Source: Bacteroidota bacterium (GTDB taxonomy: Bacteria > Bacteroidota > Bacteroidia > Cytophagales > Cytophagaceae). Taken from it: 64,000 nucleotides of DNA. The notes below the pieces were generated by a model. The model saw only the letters and a list, made by a program, of their open reading frames with translations, was not told the origin of the DNA and searched no databases. This document shows positions 52,009 to 58,322 of this stretch, piece after piece. The stretch's first letter is position 1. The number at the start of each line of letters is the position of its first letter. The translations under genes and the position numbers were made by a program. The DNA lies in contig JAEWAY010000022.1 of NCBI GenBank assembly GCA_023391415.1, forward strand, positions 62,001 through 126,000, written 5' to 3'.

Positions 52009-52165
52009 TCAGTTGAGGAAGAAAAAAAGGGCTGGGAGCGAAAAATCCGCTTTTATCAGGATTAAGTCGCCCCGGTTTGTCGACCTTCCGCTGTTAACCT
52101 GCCCCAAGGACGAGGCCCGAATGGGTGCGGCCTGCTCTTCAAACCGGTTTTGACCGGATGTTGAT
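52009..52165 (+). ncRNA. Candidate structured non-coding RNA
   Basis: A GC-rich island inside 411 gene-free bases. A perfect eight-base stem, CCGGTTTG (52072-52079) with CAAACCGG (52140-52147), closes a domain holding CCTT/AAGG and CCC-gaat-GGG stems. Upstream there are AGCG/CGCT and GGGC/GCCC stems. A promoter-like TTTA-N20-TATTTTTA pair lies at 51971-52002. glyA has its own promoter 150 bases further on, so this is not the glyA leader. The inner part (CTGTTAACC ... GAGGCCCGAATGGGTGCGG) faintly recalls the SRP RNA apical domain but lacks its conserved GGAA loop and AGCAG. Ends are approximate, and the strand is inferred from the promoter-like pair. Confidence 0.4.
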
Positions 52166-52313
52166 GTTCTATTGATTTTTCATTTGAAACCCAACCCTGA
52201 TATAAATGTAAATACAGTTTTAGAGTATGTCAATTAAATTGGCGTAATATTTTCTGGAGGCGGGACCCGGCTATGAATATTTTTCAATACTGAATCCAAA
52301 CTCCGGCCATAAT

Positions 52314-52344
52314 TTTGTTCCTATTTTATCTTAAAGTATTTTTG
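52314..52344 (+). promoter_or_regulatory. glyA promoter
   Basis: TTTG (52314-52317), 19 bases, TATTTTTG (52337-52344): a full -33/-7 match that gives a leader of under 20 bases before the ATG at 52369. It supports that start over the longer open frame, which begins inside the -33 element. Confidence 0.75.
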
Positions 52345-52368
52345 GGCCTTGAAAATCTATCCTATCAA

Positions 52369-53661
52369 ATGGAAATTAAAACTACATCAATGACCAGAGA
52401 CGCGAAAATCTTTGATATCATCGCCAGGGAGCGGAAGAGGCAGGAGGAGGGGTTGGAACTCATAGCCTCTGAGAACTTTACTTCTATGCAGGTAATGGAA
52501 GCTATGGGAAGTGTGCTGACCAATAAATACGCGGAAGGATTGCCTGGAAAGCGATATTATGGAGGATGTGAGATTGTGGATGAAGCGGAGAGTCTGGCTA
52601 TTGAGCGTTTGAAAGAGTTGTTCGGGACGACGTGGGCCAATGTGCAGCCTCATTCAGGGGCGCAAGCCAACGCCGCGGTCATGCTGGCGTGCCTGAACGC
52701 CGGGGATACAATTCTGGGTTTTGATCTTTCACATGGCGGGCATCTTACGCATGGATCCCCCGTCAACTTTTCCGGAAAGCTATATCGCCCCGTATTTTAC
52801 GGAGTGGAAAAAGAAACTGGAGTTATCGACTTCAACAAAGTAGTGGATATAGCGAAGAAAGAAAAGCCTAAATTGATTATTTGCGGAGCTTCCGCTTATT
52901 CCAGAGATTGGGATTATAAAACCTTGAGAGAAGTCGCTGATAGTGTCGGCGCTTTATTGATGGCGGATATTTCACATCCGGCGGGTCTTATCGCCAAAGG
53001 CTTGTTAAATAATCCGGTTCCGCATTGTCATATTATAACCACTACTACGCACAAGACTTTGAGAGGGCCAAGAGGTGGTGTGATTATGATGGGACAGGAT
53101 TTTGACAATCCGTTTGGGCATAAGACACCTAAAGGAGAAATAAGAAGCATGTCCAGCTTGTTGGATATGGCGGTATTCCCTGGTACGCAGGGCGGGCCTT
53201 TGGAGCATGTGATCGCGGCCAAGGCTGTAGCTTTCAGGGAAGCTCTGTCCGATGAATACAAGGAATACGCTATTCAGGTGCAGAAGAACGCCGCGGCGAT
53301 GGCTCAGGCTTTTATTGGAAAAGGCTATGATATCATTTCGGGAGGGACGGACAATCATTTGATGTTGATTGATTTGAGAAATAAAGGCGAGATGACTGGT
53401 AAGCTCGCTGAAAATACGCTGATCAAAGCGGATATTACCATTAATAAGAATATGGTTCCGTTTGACGATCGCTCGCCTTTCGTTACTTCCGGAATGCGCG
53501 TCGGTACAGCCGCGGTTACTACCAGGGGAATGAAGGAAAGCGACATGGCCAGAATTGTCGATCTTATAGACTCGGCCCTGATCAATCACGCGAATGAAGC
53601 GAAACTCGGAGAACTGAAGGCTGAGGTTAATGGCTGGATGAAGCAATTCCCCCTGTATTAA
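52369..53661 (+). CDS. glyA: Serine hydroxymethyltransferase
   Basis: PLP enzyme that turns serine and tetrahydrofolate into glycine and methylene-THF, the main source of one-carbon units. About 430 residues from MEIKTTSMTRDAKIFD. The PLP lysine is Lys229 in TTHKTLRGPRGG. Other motifs are LELIASENFTS, NKYAEGLPGKRYYGG and NVQPHSGAQANAAV. The promoter just upstream fixes the start. In this gene essentially every alanine codon after a pyrimidine-ending codon follows C, not T. Confidence 0.98.
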   Translation: MEIKTTSMTRDAKIFDIIARERKRQEEGLELIASENFTSMQVMEAMGSVLTNKYAEGLPGKRYYGGCEIVDEAESLAIERLKELFGTTWANVQPHSGAQANAAVMLACLNAGDTILGFDLSHGGHLTHGSPVNFSGKLYRPVFYGVEKETGVIDFNKVVDIAKKEKPKLIICGASAYSRDWDYKTLREVADSVGALLMADISHPAGLIAKGLLNNPVPHCHIITTTTHKTLRGPRGGVIMMGQDFDNPFGHKTPKGEIRSMSSLLDMAVFPGTQGGPLEHVIAAKAVAFREALSDEYKEYAIQVQKNAAAMAQAFIGKGYDIISGGTDNHLMLIDLRNKGEMTGKLAENTLIKADITINKNMVPFDDRSPFVTSGMRVGTAAVTTRGMKESDMARIVDLIDSALINHANEAKLGELKAEVNGWMKQFPLY

Positions 53662-53679
53662 GAGCAATCTCGTCATCAT

Positions 53680-53713
53680 GGATATCTTGTGGAGAATAAG
53701 ATATCCGTATTTT
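53680..53713 (+). terminator. Terminator after glyA
   Basis: GGATATCTT pairs with AAGATATCC over nine bases and is followed by GTATTTT. Confidence 0.75.
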
Positions 53714-53719
53714 AAACAA

Positions 53720-53751
53720 TCAGCAGGTGAATTTTTCGTTTTGCCTGCTGA
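53720..53751 (+). promoter_or_regulatory. Hairpin just upstream of tatC
   Basis: TCAGCAGG and CCTGCTGA form a perfect eight-base stem with a 16-base loop, ending 16 bases before the tatC ATG. It could be a second terminator or a leader element. Confidence 0.35.
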
Positions 53752-53767
53752 CTATAATTACTAATAC

Positions 53768-54607
53768 ATGATGCAGGAAAGTGGAGGTAAGGAAATGGCC
53801 TTTATGGACCACCTGGAAGAGTTGCGGTGGCATTTGCTCCGAGGCGTTGCGGCGATTTTCATATTCATGATATTCGCCTTTGTCAATATGAAGTTTATCT
53901 TCAAGAATATTATTCTTGGGCCCACCCAGCCGGATTTCTGGACATACAAAGTCTTATGCCGGCTGAGTAGCGTCACTTGTATTGATCAGCTCAACTTTAC
54001 TCTTCAAAGCAGACTCCTTTCCGGTCAGTTTACCATGCATTTCGTAACCTCTTTTACGATAGGTTTCCTGGTGGGATTCCCTTACCTCTTTTGGGAGTTG
54101 TGGCGTTTTATCAAACCGGGACTCTATGTCAACGAGCGACAGGGAGCTCAAGGAACCGTGTTGTTTGTTACCGTACTTTTTGTGATTGGGTCCCTGTTTG
54201 GCTACTTCGTGATCGCGCCCATGTCTATAAACTTCCTCGCCAATTATACACTGGACGATTCCATTGTCAATGAGTTCGACATTACTTCCTATGTGGGGAC
54301 TTTGTGCATGATTGTACTGGCCGGAGGTTTGATGTTTCAGTTGCCTGTTGTGGTAATGATTCTGAGCAAGATGGGTATCATGACACCGGCTTTTATGCGT
54401 GAATACCGAAAACACGCGATTGTCGTTCTGATGATTGTCGCGGCGATCATTACGCCGTCTCCCGACGTGCTAAGTCAGCTTCTGGTCGGAATTCCCCTTT
54501 ACCTTCTTTATGAAATGAGTATTTATATCTCGGCTATTATGAATAAGCGTCGGGAGAAAGAGCTCGCCCTTGATAGAATGAACAATTACTCACAGATAAA
54601 AAAATAG
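53768..54607 (+). CDS. tatC: Sec-independent protein translocase TatC
   Basis: Receptor of the twin-arginine pathway that binds RR signal peptides. 279 residues, six helices. The N-terminal FMDHLEELRWHLLRG holds the conserved signal-binding Glu. The first periplasmic loop is long (about 45-95). VGFPYLFWELWRFIKPGLY and ITPSPDVLSQLLVGIPLYLLYE are diagnostic. No tatA/tatB is adjacent; in Bacteroidota these are often elsewhere. rpiB follows six bases later. Confidence 0.97.
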   Translation: MMQESGGKEMAFMDHLEELRWHLLRGVAAIFIFMIFAFVNMKFIFKNIILGPTQPDFWTYKVLCRLSSVTCIDQLNFTLQSRLLSGQFTMHFVTSFTIGFLVGFPYLFWELWRFIKPGLYVNERQGAQGTVLFVTVLFVIGSLFGYFVIAPMSINFLANYTLDDSIVNEFDITSYVGTLCMIVLAGGLMFQLPVVVMILSKMGIMTPAFMREYRKHAIVVLMIVAAIITPSPDVLSQLLVGIPLYLLYEMSIYISAIMNKRREKELALDRMNNYSQIKK

Positions 54608-54613
54608 GAGTGT

Positions 54614-55045
54614 ATGAAAATCGCTATTGGCGGCGATCACGCCGGTTTTGACTATAAATCCATGCTGATCGGATTTTTAAAGGAGCGTTCCGTGGATGTA
54701 GTGGATATGGGCCCATATTCTTGCGAATCTGTAGACTATCCGGATTTCGCTCATCCGCTGGCTGAAGCGGTTGAAAAGAAAGAAGTCGACTTTGGGATCC
54801 TGATATGTGGTAGCGGCAATGGGGTAGCCATAACAGCTAACAAACATCGGGGGATCAGAGCCGCTTTGTGTTGGGATAAGGAGTTGGCGCGACTCGCGCG
54901 CCAGCATAACGACGCGAATGTCTTGTGTATTCCGGCCAGGTTTGTTTCCGAGGAAGTAGCCAGAGATTGCGTTAAAGCTTTCCTTGAAACCGGTTTTGAG
55001 GGTGGAAGACATGAGAAACGGGTCGATAAAATCGCCTGTTCCTAA
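54614..55045 (+). CDS. rpiB: Ribose-5-phosphate isomerase B
   Basis: Interconverts ribose 5-phosphate and ribulose 5-phosphate in the pentose phosphate pathway. 143 residues. Motifs are IAIGGDHAGFDYK, VDYPDFAHPLAEAV and the active-site ILICGSGNGVAITANK (catalytic Cys). It is probably transcribed with tatC. Its TAA stop overlaps by four bases the stop of the convergent membrane-protein gene. Confidence 0.96.
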   Translation: MKIAIGGDHAGFDYKSMLIGFLKERSVDVVDMGPYSCESVDYPDFAHPLAEAVEKKEVDFGILICGSGNGVAITANKHRGIRAALCWDKELARLARQHNDANVLCIPARFVSEEVARDCVKAFLETGFEGGRHEKRVDKIACS

Positions 55046-56457
55046 TCGCCATGTCCTTTTTTTAGAAGATATACCGGCTCCTTGTCGAGTTTCCGGTATT
55101 CTTTTGCCAAAACAGGAATACGGTAGAAGATTTGTTCCATCCGGTTTTCCTTGTCAATAATTACTTCGGGAAGGTCTTTCCTGAAATTGCGGTGTAACGC
55201 CGCGATATTTTTCATATTGTCAAAGTCGTCGAAATGTCTTTTCGAAAGCTCCCAGTCATAATAAGGCGTGGCTAGCTTTGAACGCAGGTAGAAAGCGGGT
55301 TCGTCGCCTACTACCAGTACTTTTTTACCTTCCATAGTGATTTCGGGCTTATCGGCGGCAGGTTGCAGGTATAACGTTTTTAACGTATCCGGCGATTTTT
55401 GATTCAGCGCGATCAGGTTCATGAAAGGCGTGGCCAGCAGACTGAGCCATAAAAGGATATTGGGGATTATTTTTCCGGAGATCAGAAGAAAAACATGAGC
55501 GCTGAAAAAAGCGAATGAAGGAACCAGTATATATAAGAGGGAAGGTGAAACTACATGGCTGATAAGAATAGCGCAGATACCGCCAAGCAGGATGATAAGC
55601 ATCGATTTTACGCCGTTGAACTGAAAGTTTATATATCCTGAACGGTTGCTGAAGGCTATAAATGAAATAAGAAGTAGTGTCAGTGGTAAGGAGGCGACCT
55701 GAAAAAGCAGCGTATAAGAGGTATAGTGGGTAGTGGGAAGAGTGGTGAGTGAAAGAAACAAATTGTATATGAGGTCTTCGAAGCTACCTATATATACGTG
55801 GTAAAGACATAAAACGCATAGAGGGAGTAAAAAGCCTGTCAGGGTGAGGAGGACTTTCCGGAAAGACAAGGTGGTGAAAAGTAGCAGGATAAATATAAAG
55901 AAAGGTAAAAGGATAACGCTGGCCGCGTAGCATAACGCTGTAAGTGAAAGAAATAAGCCGAGATATAAAAGACCTTCGTCGCTGGTTTTGTATTTTATCT
56001 GGATGATAGTGAGGTAAATCGCGGGTAGCAGAAACGTGAGCGAGAGCAAGACCGGAGGAAGGCTATAAAAGTCGAGAAACAGGCAGGAGAAAAGTATATA
56101 GAAAAGAGCGGGATAGCTTGATTTTTCATTGTACAGAGACATCCTGTTGCACATATAGTTGAAAAATATCGCTTGTAAATAGACCAGAATAGTTCCGCTC
56201 ACCCGGAGAGTAAGCGCCGATTTGCCCGCCAGCGTGATCAACGAAGAGTATACTATGGCGGACAATGGTTCGAGACTGGTCCATACATCCCTGTACAACG
56301 TAAAGCCGTCGGCAAGTTTTTCGCCGATTGTCAGCCAGTCCAACTCCGGATAGGTGAGGGGAATACCCGCTATGTAGAAAGGAAGCCTGAAAATGATAAG
56401 CAGGATCAGGAGAGAGATAATCCTCAACGGATCGGTATATTTGAAAAAATTAACCAA
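55042..56457 (-). CDS. Multi-span membrane protein of unknown function (glycosyltransferase-C-like topology)
   Basis: 471 residues with ten or more hydrophobic helices over about 1-365, then a soluble C-terminal part of about 100 residues (KKVLVVGDEPAFYLRSKLATPYYDW...). The N-terminal FFKYTDPLRIISLLILLIIFR resembles Bacteroidota membrane families such as DUF6427. The early periplasmic loop (WTSLEPLSAIVYSSL) loosely recalls GT-C sugar transferases, but I see no firm catalytic acid pair. The function is unknown. It ends in a four-base tail-to-tail overlap with rpiB and faces rbfA head to head across 89 bases. Confidence 0.6.
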   Translation of the reverse strand: MVNFFKYTDPLRIISLLILLIIFRLPFYIAGIPLTYPELDWLTIGEKLADGFTLYRDVWTSLEPLSAIVYSSLITLAGKSALTLRVSGTILVYLQAIFFNYMCNRMSLYNEKSSYPALFYILFSCLFLDFYSLPPVLLSLTFLLPAIYLTIIQIKYKTSDEGLLYLGLFLSLTALCYAASVILLPFFIFILLLFTTLSFRKVLLTLTGFLLPLCVLCLYHVYIGSFEDLIYNLFLSLTTLPTTHYTSYTLLFQVASLPLTLLLISFIAFSNRSGYINFQFNGVKSMLIILLGGICAILISHVVSPSLLYILVPSFAFFSAHVFLLISGKIIPNILLWLSLLATPFMNLIALNQKSPDTLKTLYLQPAADKPEITMEGKKVLVVGDEPAFYLRSKLATPYYDWELSKRHFDDFDNMKNIAALHRNFRKDLPEVIIDKENRMEQIFYRIPVLAKEYRKLDKEPVYLLKKGHGD

Positions 56458-56546
56458 AACAATAACCTTTCTTTTATATTTGGTATAGATTTAAACCGTA
56501 GCTTTTTCTATAAGTTTGGGTAAATATATCAATTAAATAAATTACA

Positions 56547-56933
56547 ATGGAATCTCAGAGACAGCGGAAATATTCAAAATTATTGCAAAAAGAACTGGCG
56601 GCGATTTTTCAGCAGGATGTCAAGAGTTTATTTGGCAATGTTTTTATTACAGTAACCGATGTAAAGGTGAGTCCTGATTTTGGTTTCGCGAAGGTATATC
56701 TGAGTTTTCTGATGGTGCCGGACAAGAAAGAAGCGCTCAGGAGGGTCAAGGAAGTGAAAAATAAGATCAGAGGGGCTCTGGGTACAAAGATTCGCGCTCA
56801 GGCGCGTATAGTGCCCGAAATCGAGTTTTATCTGGATGAATCTCTTGACCACGCGGCCAGGATGGAAGACCTCTTTAATAAAATCAGCAAGCCTTCCGAT
56901 CAGGACTCTACGGAACAGAAGGAGGAAGATTGA
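56547..56933 (+). CDS. rbfA: Ribosome-binding factor A
   Basis: KH-domain factor for 16S rRNA 5' end maturation and cold adaptation. 128 residues. ESQRQRKYSKLLQKELAAIF opens the protein, VTDVKVSPDFGFAKVYLSF is the conserved core, and RIVPEIEFYLDESLDHAARMEDLF is the diagnostic C-terminal segment. The LolE-like gene follows after 44 bases. Confidence 0.95.
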   Translation: MESQRQRKYSKLLQKELAAIFQQDVKSLFGNVFITVTDVKVSPDFGFAKVYLSFLMVPDKKEALRRVKEVKNKIRGALGTKIRAQARIVPEIEFYLDESLDHAARMEDLFNKISKPSDQDSTEQKEED

Positions 56934-56977
56934 GATAATCGTTATAATAAATTAACCGAGTTGAAGGAATCAAGACA

Positions 56978-58201
56978 TTGAACGTTCCAATTTTTATAGC
57001 CAGGCGATATTTTTTTTCGGGGAAGAAAAAAAACTTTATTAATATAATCTCCATCCTTTCCATGCTTGTAGTGGCTTTGGGAACCGCCGCGCTGGTCATT
57101 GTTCTTTCCGTATTTAACGGCCTTGAAGGATTGATCAGGACCCTGTACAGCACTTTTGATCCGGAAATAAAAGTGGCGCCGGTAAATGGCCGGGCCTTTG
57201 ACAAGGATTCCGCGATGATCGCCAGAATATACGCTATTGAAGGGGTCGGCATCGTGACGGAGGTGTTGGAAGAAAACGCGCTGGTGGAGCACCGTGATGA
57301 CCGAAGGGTGGTAAAAGTCAAAGGTGTCTCCTCCAATTTTATTGAGCAGGGACGGATGGATTCGGCGATTGTGGAAGGGGATTTTGTCCTGTATCGCGGT
57401 TCGCGGGCCTATGCCGTGATAGGGCGGGGAATTCAGTATAGCCTTAATGTTGGTCTGAATAATGACTTTTATCCCTTAAAAGTGAGCTTCCCCAATAATC
57501 AGAAAGTGCTCAATCCGACGGCCAACGATATGCTGATATCCAAATTCATTCCGGTCAGCGCGGTGTTTGCTATTGAGAAGCAATATGACGATAATTATAT
57601 TTTTACTCCGCTCGCGTTCGCGGAAGAGTTATTTAGTATGAAGGGAAAGATTAACGCGCTCGAAATAAAGACGGACAAAGGCTATAAGATCAATGATGTA
57701 AAGAAACGCCTCAAAAAAGTGTTAGGCGACGACTTTTTGGTCCAGGACTCGGACGAGCAGCATGCTAGCCTGCTGAGGGCCATTAAGATCGAAAAGCTTT
57801 TCGTTTTTATCATTTTTACGTTCCTTCTGCTGATCGCGTCCGTGAATATTTTCTTTTCGCTTACCATGTTGAGTATTGAGAAAAAGAAAGATGTCGCGAT
57901 TCTTCTCTCTCTTGGAGCCGGACGATCGATGATAAAAAAGATATTCCTTGTCGAAGGATTGATGATCGCGCTGACGGGAGCGTTTATCGGCCTCTTTCTT
58001 GGATTCGCCATCTGCGCGCTTCAGCAACAGTTTGGCCTGGTATCTATGGGGATGGAAACATCTGTAGTGGACGCGTATCCGGTACGTATGAACGGTCTTG
58101 ATTTTCTTTATACAGGCCTCATCATTATCGTACTTACCATTCTGCTCTCTTACCGGCCGGCTTTGCAGGCCTCGAAGGTCCGTGTCCGTGAAAATATTTG
58201 A
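56978..58201 (+). CDS. LolC/LolE-type ABC transporter permease (TTG start)
   Basis: 407 residues: an N-terminal helix (about 20-45), a large periplasmic MacB/LolE-like domain (about 50-270), then three helices forming the FtsX domain. The start FIARRYFFSGKKKNFINIISILSM is the Bacteroidota LolE-like N-terminus. It would extract lipoproteins from the inner membrane for outer-membrane delivery, with a LolD ATPase encoded elsewhere. TTG at 56978 is forced, because an in-frame TAA lies at 56948-56950 and no ATG or GTG comes between. Confidence 0.88.
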   Translation: MNVPIFIARRYFFSGKKKNFINIISILSMLVVALGTAALVIVLSVFNGLEGLIRTLYSTFDPEIKVAPVNGRAFDKDSAMIARIYAIEGVGIVTEVLEENALVEHRDDRRVVKVKGVSSNFIEQGRMDSAIVEGDFVLYRGSRAYAVIGRGIQYSLNVGLNNDFYPLKVSFPNNQKVLNPTANDMLISKFIPVSAVFAIEKQYDDNYIFTPLAFAEELFSMKGKINALEIKTDKGYKINDVKKRLKKVLGDDFLVQDSDEQHASLLRAIKIEKLFVFIIFTFLLLIASVNIFFSLTMLSIEKKKDVAILLSLGAGRSMIKKIFLVEGLMIALTGAFIGLFLGFAICALQQQFGLVSMGMETSVVDAYPVRMNGLDFLYTGLIIIVLTILLSYRPALQASKVRVRENI

Positions 58202-58322
58202 TTTTAAGTAATGTTTCAGTCTCCGTCCGGAAAACTATTTTCTGGGTGGGTTCTTTTTTCGGTATTCGTCAGGATATTGGGCTAAAATCTGCTAAATTGT
58301 ACGTTTCTTTTTCATCAAAAAA

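Noticed and set aside
52072..52147. Straight identification of the structured region as SRP RNA
   Set aside because: The conserved GGAA tetraloop and AGCAG strand are missing and the two sides of the closing stem are unequal in length; kept only as an unnamed RNA candidate.
52161..52368. Folate or glycine riboswitch controlling glyA
   Set aside because: glyA has a full promoter giving a leader under 20 bases, too short for a riboswitch.
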